From positions 6,845,680 to 6,909,679 of the forward strand of contig JABACO010000015.1 of assembly GCA_013339895.1 (NCBI GenBank): 64,000 bases of DNA. Reading direction: 5' to 3'. Below the pieces are notes generated by a model that searched no databases, had not been told where the DNA came from, and worked only from the letters and a program-made list of their open reading frames with translations. Positions 48,659 to 59,904 of this stretch are shown in pieces. The translations under genes were made by a program, and so were the position numbers. The first letter of the stretch is position 1, and every line of letters starts with the position of its first letter. The DNA is from Ephydatia muelleri. Taxonomy: Eukaryota > Porifera > Demospongiae > Spongillida > Spongillidae.

Positions 48659-50110
48659 CTTTGCCGTTTCGAGGTTGTTTTGCATGACGTCATATACACA
48701 AACACTGGCTAATAATGTAACTCAAATAATGCGCACTAAACTGCTGACGTAGTGTTTCATCACGCCTCGGTTTCATAGCGATCCTTGATGTGTTTCCACA
48801 ATTTCTGAGTTTGTGCGTATGTAAAAAAAAAACGTCCGAAAGAATCAAACAGATAACATAATAGCTTATTACATAAACACCAACTTGCTCAAGCAAGCTG
48901 TCAAACAAATGCATAATAAGCGCTACATGCAACATTAACTGTGACAGATAACGACGGACTATGGCAACATTAACAGTGACAGATAACGACGGACTATGGT
49001 GATGTGTTGGAATACATATTATTGGGGAGGAAGAGGGAGCCACAAAGGGCGGGCCTTTGAGAGAGACATACACTACAGAGCATAACTGGAAAGGAGTGGC
49101 CATCAAGATAAGTGAGGAGGTAAGCGCTAAGTAGGCCTGCTTCAGTGCCTACAATGGAACCTTTTTTGTCAACAGCACAATGATGATGAAATTGCTTTGG
49201 TCTTTATTGCAAACAACACCATGTCATTGCCTGGGATTATGAAGAAAACATTGAATTCAGATGTGGCAAACTGCACAAATCCAGGTACCAAGATTCTTCT
49301 TGTGAATGTTAAACCACTCCTGTTAACTCATCACTTTGCCACCATACAGCTTGCCTACATGAAAAGCCCTCTAGCCATCATTCAAAGAACATCCCCCCCC
49401 CCCCCCCCCCCTCCCCCCCCCCGGCACTCTGCTTCCTTCCACAGCCCACACAGAATGAGGTGTTCACTAACGGGGTGATGTAACATTCAGGACAACCATT
49501 CGCAATAACCTTTTCATTCATTGCACACTTATTACTATGCTCTTCTCCATTCCACACTCACCCACATACACACAACTTCACAATTACCCCACTGTCTTCC
49601 TTTAAATCAAATCCGACTCAGTTCAATGTCCCCATCTAGCCACAAGGCAACAATGCGCCCTCCGACTATATTACATGCGCGCACTCAAGTACGGAAACAA
49701 TTTCCACGTTCTCTTTCGGATTTAATGAAACAATGGCGCCGACCTGAAAGCGTACAGACACGCCTCCCTTTCCCCCTTTGCAGGGGGTTCAAAGTGAGAA
49801 TTTGGGTGGACGGTCGACGGTGGGGGGGGGGGGGGGGGGGGGGGGGGAAGGGGGGGCGGAGGGGCGGAGGGGAGGGTGGAAAGATATGGGCTAACCTTTT
49901 TTAACCTCACTTAGAAACCGATATACGAAATAACCTTTGATTCGAAGTGTCCATTTTCACACTAAATATATTGCAGCAGCCCAAGAAATTACATGTGCAT
50001 GACAGATCGAATAAGGGTGCGTCTAAATGGTTCTATTCTAGTCGTGTGTGCGCGCTGTGTCGCAGATATAACAATACTTGATACATATGAGCGTTCAATT
50101 CAAACCTTAC
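48659..50110. other. Spacer; expected second UQCR10 exon not located
   Basis: Contains poly-C (49393-49422) and poly-G (49822-49848) runs, and a 30-bp direct repeat ACAGATAACGACGGACTATGG at 48943 and 48980. No supported gene besides a possible unseen 3' exon of UQCR10. Confidence 0.35.
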
Positions 50111-50251
50111 CCCTTTATTCATCCGTTCCCACAATGCATCAGTGCTGGTGTCGAAAACTCTCTCGAATAGCACGGCTCCTACCACGATGGTTACGAAGAA
50201 GGTGGAAGTTCTTCTAAACAAGGCATTGTACACAGTTCTTCCAAGCGCCAT
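50111..50251 (-). CDS. UQCR10: UQCR10, cytochrome bc1 complex subunit 9, first exon
   Basis: 47 codons from ATG 50251 to a donor (GGG|GTAAGG). ALFRRTSTFFVTIVVGAVLF then ERVFDTSTDALWERMNKG matches human UQCR10 (LLFRRTSTFALTIIVGVMFFERAFD), a single-pass inner-membrane subunit of complex III. The family protein is about 60 residues, so only about 15 C-terminal residues are missing; I could not identify their exon. Divergent from TIMM22. Confidence 0.88.
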
Positions 50252-50292
50252 AATGGTCCAGTTAAGTTAACCCTTTAGTAGCTCGATGTGGA
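50252..50292. promoter_or_regulatory. Very short bidirectional promoter, UQCR10 / TIMM22
   Basis: Only 41 bp lie between the divergent start codons, so the 5' untranslated regions and core promoters must overlap the coding exons or each other. Confidence 0.55.
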
Positions 50293-51042
50293 ATGGCCAA
50301 TGACGGTAATGCACCGGCAACTCCGATTTCTATTGTTAAGGCTGTGCAGCAGATGAGAACTGGTCGAATAATATCAGAAGAGCCAGTTAAGCCTTACATG
50401 TGGCTTAATTATGTTGGAATTCCCAAGCACGCCATGGAACTTCGAATGCACCGCGTTTTGGAGAGCTGTCCGTTCAAGACGGCAACCAGCTACGTAGTGG
50501 GTTAGGAGATGCAAACACGCATGCAAGTAGTACTATAAACCTTGCCTCTGCGTCTGCTAGGTTATGCATTCGGCGGAGCTCTTGGGTTGCTAACTGCTGG
50601 TCTCGATCCCGCCATTGTTGGGGAGCCCGGGAAAGCGGCTACCATATCCACGAGGCAGGCACTAAGGGAAATGTTGGACAGAGGAAAGTCTCTTGCGAAA
50701 AATTTCGCTCTTATTGGTGCTATGTTTGCTGGAACGGAATGCTTGCTGGAAAGTGTAAGCTTGCCCCCCTCCACACACACACACACACACACGCACACAT
50801 ACACATCACGTGATGTTGCTTTATTTTCTAGTATCGAGGAAAGAGCGGAATGTCTAATAGTGTTGCAGCGGGTTGCATAACTGGAGGCGCTATTGGCCTT
50901 AGAGGTACGTGCACGGGACTGTTGTTTCATGTTCGTTTAACCCCCTCTCCTCCATACAGCTGGAGTCACAGCGGCAGTTGCTGGATGCGGAGGTTTCGCA
51001 GCATTCTCAGTAGCCATTGATTACTTTTTCAGATACCGATAG
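50293..51042 (+). CDS. TIMM22: TIMM22, inner-membrane carrier translocase channel
   Basis: Four exons: 50293-50500, 50561-50754, 50832-50904, 50960-51042; 558 nt, 185 residues. Conserved Tim17/22/23 text: GYAFGGALGLLTAGLD, FALIGAMFAGTECLLES, CITGGAIGLRAGVTAA and AGCGGFAAFSVAIDYFF, with GxxxG-type helices forming the channel that inserts carrier proteins into the inner membrane. ATG 50293 is the first in frame. Intron 2 contains a CA repeat. Poly(A) signal AATAAA at 51152. Confidence 0.96.
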
Positions 51043-51104
51043 CACGGCACCCCTCTCTGAATCACACCCCGATGCAATAATACACGCTCATCATCAGACA
51101 AAAC

Positions 51105-51157
51105 TTTATTTCCGTGAGGTCGTTGACAGAAAATCATGAAATAGTAATACAAATAAA
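51105..51157. terminator. Overlapping poly(A) signals of TIMM22 (+) and HPS4 (-)
   Basis: AATAAA on the plus strand at 51152-51157 and on the minus strand at 51105-51110. If both are used, the two 3' untranslated regions overlap. Confidence 0.5.
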
Positions 51158-51303
51158 ATAAAACATCACTTCAAAAGAAACTATAATTTCGTGGGCCCAA
51201 CATACAAGCGCATCACTAGCACATACACACACACACACATACACAATGCAATAAACCCTGCATTCGACAAAAGCGGGGCGCTCGTAGCACAGTCATGGAG
51301 ACA

Positions 51304-51888
51304 TCAAAGGAACATTCCATGGGGCTCCGACCCCTCCTCGTCCCTGCTCCCACCCCTTCCCCCTCTGATCATATTCTCCACGGTGGGGAGGGTCTGCAGA
51401 GCATCCTCGTTCGGGTTCCTCTTGCAATGGACATACACCTCCCTGCCCAGCACACACCTCGAGAGTGTTGTCCTGCCGTCCTTGCTGTAAGGGAAAGGCT
51501 TATTAGCACACACACCAGATTGTGTTAGTTAGGAATTTGGTCACTTGCTGCCAAAATAATTTTAATATGTCTTAATAACCATGACTTCATAGAAGTAGTC
51601 AATCAGACTGATCTGTTCTCTTTCCACACTATTACCAAATACCCATATCCCCCCCCCCCCCCCCCCCCCCCCAATAAGGCAATATTCTTCATGCCTACAT
51701 CTGCAGCCCAAACTCACCTCATGCTGATCTGCAGCAGCGATGGGTCATGCTGATACTCCTGGTGCGCCCTCCTCAGAGCATGGCGGAACTGCCCGTGACC
51801 TACATTTCCCGTGGCTGCAAACGTGCAGTGTGGCGTGGTGAGAGGTCATGGGGTACCATGCACATGGGTGCTCAATATAGACCTTCGT

Positions 51889-51925
<37 letters not shown>

Positions 51926-54900
51926 CACACACACACACACACACACGTGCACACACATGTAACACGTACTTTCGCACTTCCTGTCAACAGAGCGGTACAT
52001 TGCTCTGCTTGCTGGTAGTTTGTCATCCGCAGCCACCTCACTGTGCTGTGTGAGTGTCTCCTCTATGGCACTCTGATGCACCAACAGTGTGGTGAACTGT
52101 ACAGAGGACAAGGGTGGGAGAAAAGACGAGGCAGGAAGGAAGGAGGTTGAGATTTAACGGGCAATCGACTATAAGAGCTGTTGGTGACCTCTCACCTCTT
52201 ACTCACCTCCCCATGCCTCAATGTACTCTCTTATTCTCTGTCAACATTTCCTCTAACTGCCTGTCTTTTTGCCCTTCTACATGCACTAACACTTGGGTAT
52301 TGAATTCCACACAGTGCAGGATATTAAAGCTGCCAATCCCCTATTGCCGATGGGCTTACATACCAGCAATGGGGCTTACGTATCAGCAATGTGGCTTATG
52401 TGGGGCTTATGTACCAGCTCCCTCAGCAATGGGGCTTAATGTACCAGCTCTCTCAGCAATGGGGCTTACGTACCAGCTCTCTCAGCAATGGGACTTAATG
52501 TACCAGCTCTCTCAGCAATGGGGCTTAATGTACCAGCTCTCTCAGCAATGGGGCTTAATGTACCAGCTCTCTCAGCAATGGGGCTTAATGTACCAGCTCT
52601 CTCAGCAATGGGGCTTAATGTACCAGCTCTCTCAGCAATGGGGCTTAATGTACCAGCTCTCTCAGCAATGGGGCTTAATGTACCAGCTCTCTCAGCAATG
52701 GGGCTTAATGTACCAGCTCTCTCAGCAATGGGGCTTAATGTACCAGCTCTCTCAGCAATGGGGCTTAATGTACCAGCTCTCTCAGCAATGGGGCTTACGT
52801 ACCAGCTCTCTCAGCTGGTCTCGTTCATTCTGGAGTCCCTCATCCGCCAGAAGCACCACAGTGGTGTTCATGTAGTTTTGCAGGAACAGGTACTTCTGCA
52901 CCGCATGGACGCTACACCCCTCCCCAGTCCTCTGTTGTAAGGAGAGAGGTAAGCAAGAGCACAGGTTGGCAACCAATTGCTCCACTTACGGCAACTGGAC
53001 GCAGCACATGGGCGACTGGAGGCAAAATCTTGTGGTCAGCTGACACCCCCATCTGCTCATCCTCTCTCTCTCCCTGAGGCACCATCTCCTCTTCCTCCTC
53101 CTCCCCTTCCTCCTCCTCCTCCTCCTCCTCCTTGGCTGTCGCACCATTGGTGCCCGCACTCTTCTCTCCCTTAAGCCCCGCCTCTTCCTCTTTAAGCCTC
53201 GCCCTCTCCTCCTCCTCCTCCTCCTTTAGACTCTCTGTTTTAGCCAACCCCCACTCCCTGTTGTCAATCTGCCAGCTTGGCACGTACTCATCCTCCTCCT
53301 CCTCTGATCCCATTGGGCTGCTGTACTTGCCATCGTCAGCCCCAGTCCTTACGTTTTCCATGTCCAATGACACTTGTGGCTGGACTGAAGGGTTCTCATT
53401 CGAGACCTCAACATAGGGCGCAGAGTTGCTTGGAACGGGAATGGGACAGCTGGCTTCCATGTCCAGCGCCACTTCCTGTTGGTTTGGGGAGCCGCACCCA
53501 CCTCTGGAACCATCGGTGAGGTGGGCTGGGTTAGTTGGGACATCCTCGTCTACCCCTACCGACCTCTGCTGCGTCACAGTATCAGTTTGGAGATTGCCTG
53601 GGTCTGTGGTATTGCTGTCTTCCATAGTCACTTGGCTGACCTCGTTGTTCGATGTGTGATGGGTCTGGACCTTCAGGAGGCCACTCCCATCAAGCACTTT
53701 GCCATTTCGATCTTCTGCCTCACCCCCATCACTGTCTCTGACCTCACCCTCATCACTGCCTCTGGCCACACCCTCATCACTGCCTCTGGCCACACCCTCA
53801 TCACTGCCTCTAACCACACCCTCATCACTGCCTCTAACCACACCCTCATCACTGCCTCTAACCACACCCTCATCACTGCCTCTGGCAACACGCTCATCAC
53901 TTGTCTCAACAGAAACATCGTCACTGTATATGGATCTAGTGTTGACTGTGACAGAGGGCTGGGGAGGAGGAACCATTGGCAGGCTAGTCTGCCTTGGAAT
54001 GATTGGAGGTGGTTGGTCCTGGGATGGCACTTCTTCCGCAACAGAGTCGCCTTTGGGAGTGGTGCTTTTTACGATGGCAGTTTCCTTATTAGTGCCGCCC
54101 TTTAGGAGCGTGTCAGAGTTTTCGTAATCACCCATGCGTGGAGGGAGGGGAGGAGGGGCGTCGCTCAGGGGTGGAGGGAGGGGAGGAGGGGCGTCGCTCG
54201 GGGCACGGTCCCTGTTCTTCCGCTTGATCAGTTTTTCTATCTCAGAGCTCTCCATGAAATCATTGTCTTCCGCCAGAGCATGGGGTTTTGCAGGTGGATC
54301 CTTCCCCTCTGGGGTCCCCAGGGGACCAAACTTCGAAGAGCTGAGACTCGCCTGCGAGAAGCTCTCATTGGGTGAATAGAAGGCTGTCGCGTTCAGCCCT
54401 CCACTCTGTGGTGTGCTTGTGGCAGAGTAATTGCCTGACATGACTGCATCGTATGCCGGAGGAGGGGCGGAGCCAGAGGGGGTGGACGACTCCTGGTCAC
54501 TCGTCTGCCGAACAAGTTGGACCCCCGGAGTGCTTGCAGCCAACACTTGAGCATCGCCAGATGGAATCCTGGTAGCCATCTTGGTCCTAGGGGGCAGAGA
54601 AGGGGGGGGGGTTTCGAAGCCGGACTGAGCGACTTTCTCGCCGGACTGCAGCTTGCTCTGCTTCAGGACCTCCACCGCATCCGTTACGTCCTCGTAGGTC
54701 CTATCAACATCCGTGGAGCGGTGAAAGATGCTTCTCCTGGTGCTGGCCTGCGGGGACACCTGGGCCTTGGTGTGGACCACGCCCCCTTTCTTGGAGGCCC
54801 TGGGGGGGTTGGAGTGGCTGAACCGGGCAAAGAAGGAGGCGCCGGAGGAGAAGGGGAGAGAGCCTGTGCTACTCCTGAGGGTGTTGTACACTGAATCATG

Positions 54901-57900
54901 GTCAGACATGTTGCGCCTGTAGGCTTTGAGCTCCTCCTCTTCGTCCTGGAGGAGGTAGACTGGGATCATCCACACGTGGCCACTTATCTCCTCTGCGTAA
55001 GGAGGTAGAGGAAGGGAGGGGTTTTGGGAAAGGGTCAGCAAATATCCAGAGACACACATGTGTGTGTGTGTGTGTGGTGCGTGTGCACATGAAATCGGGC
55101 TAGCATGTGTGATTGTGTGTGTGTGAACATGGATATGTGATTGTGTGTTTGAGCATGGATTTGTGATTGTGTGTGTGTGCGCATGGATTTGTGATTGTGT
55201 GTGAGCAGATTTGTGATTGTGTGTGTGAGCATGGATTTGTGATTGTGTGTTTGAGCATGGATTTGTGATTGTGTGTGTGTGCGCATGGATTTGTGATTGT
55301 ATATGTGAACATGGATTTGTGATTGTGTGTGAGCATGGATTTGTGATTGTGTGTGAGCATGGATTTGTGATTGTGTGTGAGCATGGATTTGTGATTGTGT
55401 GTGAGCATGGATTTAATCAAAACTCACCTGCAAACAAGGGCTTTAAACTGAGCTGCATGAGTAAAATGTGTGTATATCAGACACTGATAGCTACATCTCA
55501 CCATCCATGAACACATACCTCCATGCACACATACCTCTGTACATGCATACCTCCATACATGCATCCATACACACATACCTCAATACACACATACCTCTAT
55601 GTACATGTCCTTGGTCTTGGTGTGGACCAGGAGGAGCAACTTCTCTGTCAGCGAAGTAGGGAGGTGGCTACAGAATATCCTTAAGACAAAAATAAAAAAA
55701 TATTCTAACAGAATGAAAGACAACATGAAAAACAGCATTACAGTATGAGAGACAGCATGCAAGACAGCCAGCATGAAAGACAGCCAGCATGAAAGACAGC
55801 CAGCATGAAAGACAGCCAGCATGAAAGACAGCCAGCATGAAAGACAGTGCTCAAGGCACTCTTATATGCCACAAAACAAGGTGTGAAGCAAACTCCGCCC
55901 ACAAAACCTAACACATACATTGATCCTTGATCCCCTGTGCCCAGACCATTGATCCTTGATCCCCTGAGCCCAGACCATTGATCCTTGATCCCCTGTGCCC
56001 AGACCATTGATCCCCTGTGGCCAGACCCTTGATCCCCTGTGCCCAGACCCTTGATCCCCTGTGCCCAGACCATTGATCCTTGATCCCCTGTGCCCAGACC
56101 ATTGATCCTTGATCCCCCTGTGCCCAGACCATTGACCTTGATCCCTGTGCCCAGACCATTGATCCCCTGTGGCCAGACCATTGATCCCCTGTGGCCAGAC
56201 CATTGATCCCCTGTGCCCAGACCATTGATCCCCTGTGGCCAGACCATTGATCCCCTGTGCCCAGACCATTGATCCCCTGTGCCCAGACCATTGATCCCCT
56301 GTGCCCAGACCATTGATCCCCTGTGCCCAGACCATTGATCCCCTGTGCCCAGACCATTGATCCCCTGTGCCCAGACCATTGATCCCTTGTGCCCAGACCA
56401 TTGATCCCCTGTGCCCAGACCATTGATCCCTTGTGCCCAGACCATTGATCCCTTGTGGCCAGACCATTGATCCCCTGTGCCCAGACCATTGATCCCCTGT
56501 GCCCAGACCATTGATCCCCTGTGCCCAGACCATTGATCCCCTGTGCCCAGACCATTGATCCCCTGTGCCCAGACCATTGATCCCTTGTGCCCAGACCATT
56601 GATCCCTTGTGCCCAGACCATTGATCCCCTGTGCCCAGACCATTGATCCCCTGTGCCCAGACCATTGATCCCCTGTGCCCAGACCATTGATCCCCTGTGG
56701 CCCAGACCATTGATCCCCTGTGCCCAGACCATTGATCCCTGTGCCCAGACCATTGATCCCCTTGTGCCCAGACCATTGATCCCCTGTGGCCAGACCATTG
56801 ATCCCCTGTGGCCAGACCATTGATCCCCTGTGCCCAGACCATTGATCCCCTGTGGCCAGACCATTGATCCCCTGTGCCCAGACCATTGATCCCCTGTGCC
56901 CAGACCATTGATCCCCTGTGCCCAGACCATTGATCCCCTGTGCCCAGACCATTGATCCCCTGTGCCCAGACCATTGATCCCCTGTGCCCAGACCATTGAT
57001 CCCCTGTGCCCAGACCATTGATCCCCTGTGCCCAGACCATTGATCCCTGTGCCCAGACCATGATCCCTTGTGCCCAGACCTGATCCCTTGTGCCCAGACC
57101 TGATCCCTTGTGCCCAGACCTGATCCCTTGTGCCCAGACCTGATCCCCTGTGCCCAGACCATTGATCCCTTGTGCCCAGACCATTGATCCCTTGTGCCCA
57201 GACCTGATCCCTTGTGCCCAGACCTGATCCCCTGTGCCCAGACCATTGATCCCTTGTGCCCAGACCACCTATGACTCACTTGTTGCGATGGAAGATGCAC
57301 CCAACATTGATGGAGGGTTGCATCTTCTGGCAGTGCTTGAGCAGACGAGAGGAGAGAAGGAATAAACGTGCCTCAATCTGTAGGCAGCAAGGAATGGGTA
57401 CAATTAAACATGTTTGTGGTATGCATGTGTTTGTGGTACGCATGTGTATGCGTTTGCAAGTGTGTGTGCATGTGTGTGTGTTTGCATGTGTGTGTGCACA
57501 TGGTTGTGGATGTGTTGTATGCAGGTGTGGATGTGTGTTGTATGCAGTGTGTGGATGTGTGTTGTATGCAGTGTGTGGATGTGTGTTGTATGCAGTGTGT
57601 GGATGTGTGTTGTATGCAGTGTGGATGTGTGTTGTATGCAGTGTGTGTGTGTGTGTATGCAGTGTGTGGATGTGTGTTGTATGCAGTGTGTGGATGTGTG
57701 TTGTATGCAGTGTGTGGATGTGTTGTATGCAGTGTGTGGATGTGTGTTGTATGCAGTGTGTGGATGTGTGTGTATGCAGTGTGTGGATGTGTGTTGTATG
57801 CAGTGTGTGGATTGTGTTGTATGCAGTGTGTGGATGTGTGTTGTATGCAGTGTGTGGATGTGTGTTGTATGCAGTGTGTGGATGTGTGTTGTATGCAGTG

Positions 57901-59227
57901 TGTGGATGTGTGTTGTATGCAGTGTGTGGATGTGTGTTGTATGCAGTGTGTGGATGTGTTGTATGCAGTGTGTGGATGTGTGTTGTATGCAGGTGTGGAT
58001 GTGTGTTGTATGCAGTGTGTGGATGGTGTTGTATGCAGTGTGTGGATGTGTGTTGTATGCAGTGTGTGGATGTGTGTTGTATGCAGTGTGTGGATGTGTG
58101 CCTTACACTCGATTGCATTGTGTACTTGCCATAAGGCAATGGATTTAGCATGGAAGCAACGCTTTTCGAGTCATGTTCCACATAAGCCAAGATGTTGGAG
58201 AATATGGCGGTCATTGAGGTGCAGACAGCTGCCCAATCCCTTTCACCAGCTTGCTACAGTGGAACACACCAAACGTGTAATAACTGCAATTACATAACTT
58301 ATTGAACATAACCGGATTTACTGATGTGTGACGATGTTACAGCATCATTGTGTCTGTGCATACCTGTATTATCATATTTCAACTGTATTGGGTACACACT
58401 CACACAAACACACACATTCACACACTCACACAAACACACACTCACACACTCACACACTTGCACACACTCACTCACACGCACACGCACATACACACACACA
58501 CACATCTCCCACACACCTTCTTCACCATGTCTGGTGAGTGGTAGAAGAAAACAAAGAGGTCGTGGATCAGCTTGAGAGCTTGCACCACCGAGGCCACCGG
58601 CTCATCCCCACCTCGTTGTGAGGTAGGGAGCGTGGACAGTCCCTGTGTAAAGAAGCAACACAATGATCAGACTCGGTAGCACCAGATAGCATAACCCATC
58701 GCTTTTGCTACGAAGCTGTTACATTTGCAAATCATAGTTGGAACAGCTCTGTAGCAGAAGTGAAGAGTGCTTTTCCGATACTCAAAAATTCGTGCATGTT
58801 CAGCTCATTCCTCTACACGCACAGTTCCACTAGCACAGCTCCCCTACCAAATGGGTATAGCCTTTACCATGATGCAGTCCTCCCCCAGAGCTTTGATGGC
58901 GTATCCCGAGCCGCGCAGCTTGAGGTACTGGGGGTATTGTCCGGTGAGATTCATCGTGCACACGGAGAGTCCAATCAACTGGGAACATAGCTGCTCGTTC
59001 TGTGTGCATTTTGAGAGGACCAGAGTGTACTCGTAAGTGTGTGTTTGTAGGAGATTCAGGGGGCGGTGCCTGCGAGCATTTCAAACCTTCTGATATCTTT
59101 CTTCCGGTCTAAACACCAACTTTGCATTGACAAGCTGGTCATCCTCCCTCTTCAATTTTGAGATGTCTATGACGAAGAACGTACGCTCATATTTCTCCGT
59201 TACAAGGACTCCGTCATTTCCGTCCAT
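51304..59227 (-). CDS. HPS4: HPS4, BLOC-3 complex subunit (Rab32/38 GEF) homolog
   Basis: Ten exons: 59227-59087, 59029-58868, 58642-58517, 57377-57280, 55679-55595, 54990-52990, 52931-52803, 52096-51970, 51814-51718, 51484-51304. The sum is 3147 nt, 1048 residues, with all phases consistent (exon 6 uses the second AG of CAGAG). Matches along human HPS4: LCSQLIGLSVC and LKLRGSGYAIKALGED (CGQIAGVVRC; LRKLKFAIKVDGD), LLSSRLLKHCQ..INVGCI, LPTSLTEKLLLLV, HVWMIPVYLL, LQNYMNTTVVLLADE, and GREVYVHCKRNPNEDALQTL. HPS4 pairs with HPS1 in BLOC-3, which activates Rab32/38 for lysosome-related organelles. The long disordered exon 6 is Pro-rich and Glu-rich and explains the size (human about 708). Its DEGVARGS repeat is a coding minisatellite. 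Introns are full of minisatellites. Confidence 0.88.
51888..51960. repeat. (CA)n microsatellite in HPS4 intron 8
   Basis: CA runs with ATGCACA and GTGCACA interruptions, beginning within about 10 bases of the exon 8 donor. Confidence 0.93.
52350..52803 (-). repeat. 30-bp minisatellite derived from the HPS4 exon 7 donor
   Basis: About 13 units of 30 bp; on the minus strand each reads GAGAGAGCTGGTACATTAAG then CCCCATTGCT. The first unit is the real exon 7 end and donor GAGAGAGCTG|GTACGTAAG. The units further into the intron repeat both exon end and intron start. Confidence 0.93.
53745..53900 (-). repeat. 24-bp coding minisatellite in HPS4 exon 6
   Basis: About seven in-frame units of 24 bp encode DEGV(A/V)RGS. 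Unit length keeps the reading frame, so copy number can vary without breaking the protein. Confidence 0.93.
55110..55412. repeat. Minisatellite (GTGATTGTGTGTGAGCATGGATTT) in HPS4 intron 5
   Basis: About 12 units of 24-30 bp. Confidence 0.92.
55750..55845. repeat. 15-bp repeat (AGCCAGCATGAAAGAC) in HPS4 intron 4
   Basis: About six tandem units, grading from AGACAGCATG variants. Confidence 0.9.
55918..57266. repeat. 22-bp minisatellite (CCATTGATCCCCTGTGCCCAGA) in HPS4 intron 4
   Basis: About 61 units, very homogeneous in the centre, with GATCCTTGATCC variants at the left and 18-bp shortened units near 57080-57230. Long open frames on the minus strand are translations of the repeat. Confidence 0.97.
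57515..58092. repeat. 22-bp minisatellite (GTGTGGATGTGTGTTGTATGCA) in HPS4 intron 3
   Basis: About 26 units, open in all frames on both strands because the unit is not a multiple of three and lacks stops. Confidence 0.96.
58390..58505. repeat. (CA)n/CACTCACA repeat in HPS4 intron 3
   Basis: Interrupted CA repeat ending about 12 bases before the exon 3 donor. Confidence 0.93.
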
Positions 59228-59317
59228 AGCTTGTGTTCTAATAACTCGTATCAAGACCAATCACATGATGCAATGCTGTGATTACGTAATTATTTATTTA
59301 TTTTACGTCATCTATTT

Positions 59318-59545
59318 GGGACAGTAATTGCACGGTTAAAATGTTATAAAAATGCATCGCGTTTGAATTCCCAACGGATAACGCTATGGACTTCCTATTT
59401 TCAAGACTTCATACTACACCATTTCACTATGAAGTGTTGAACATAGGAAGTCGATAGCGTTATCCGTTTGGAAGTTATAGCGATTCAAACGCGATGCATT
59501 TTTATAACATTTTAACCGTGGGGCAATTTTCGCGGAAACTGTCCA
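59318..59545. mobile_element. Palindromic MITE, family A short form, copy 2
   Basis: The ends are GGGACAGT and ACTGTCC, and arms share CACGGTTAAAATGTTATAAA and CCAACGGATAACGCTAT with 30983-31218. It lies about 90 bp upstream of the HPS4 start codon. Confidence 0.85.
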
Positions 59546-59587
59546 TTTATATACTACATGTATCTCTTCAGCGAGTACTTCATATAA

Positions 59588-59884
59588 CAAGTAAATAAAA
59601 ACATTCTCTAACGAGAAAGTTGTTGGTATATAGGATTGACCAATGGTAGTGTAAAAAGCACAGAAACAAGAGTGACAGAATTTTTGACTGGAAAATTGAA
59701 ATAGTCCTATATTTAGCCCATTACTCAGGCTGTACTGTTATAACGTTAGTGTGCTAAATATAGGCCTATTTCAATTTTCCAGTCAAAAATTCTGTCACTC
59801 TTGTTTCTGTGCTTTATACACTACCATTGGTCAATCCTATATACCAACAACTTTCTCGTTATAGAATGTTTTTATTCTTGTTTC
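59588..59884. mobile_element. Palindromic MITE, family B, copy 3
   Basis: Same ends (ACAAGTAAATAAAAACATTC) and arms as 34179-34477. The left arm has the GTTGTTGGTATATAGG block and the right arm its complement. Confidence 0.85.
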
Positions 59885-59904
59885 ATAAGTTTTTTCCTCT
59901 GGCG

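Noticed and set aside
52114-52940. Plus-strand MYQLSQQWGL repeat protein
   Set aside because: Antisense reading of the 30-bp HPS4 intron 7 minisatellite.
53673-54127. Plus-strand frames with LPLATPSSL repeats
   Set aside because: Antisense of the coding minisatellite in HPS4 exon 6, which is supported on the minus strand by orthology and splice phases.
55738-57300. Three long minus-strand open frames (up to 520 codons) rich in WSGHKGS-type text
   Set aside because: They are translations of the 22-bp minisatellite in HPS4 intron 4, which lacks stops in all three frames; not genes.
57256-58297. Long Cys/Val-rich frames on both strands (CCMQCVDV / HTTHIHTL)
   Set aside because: Translations of the 22-bp GTGTGGATG minisatellite in HPS4 intron 3.
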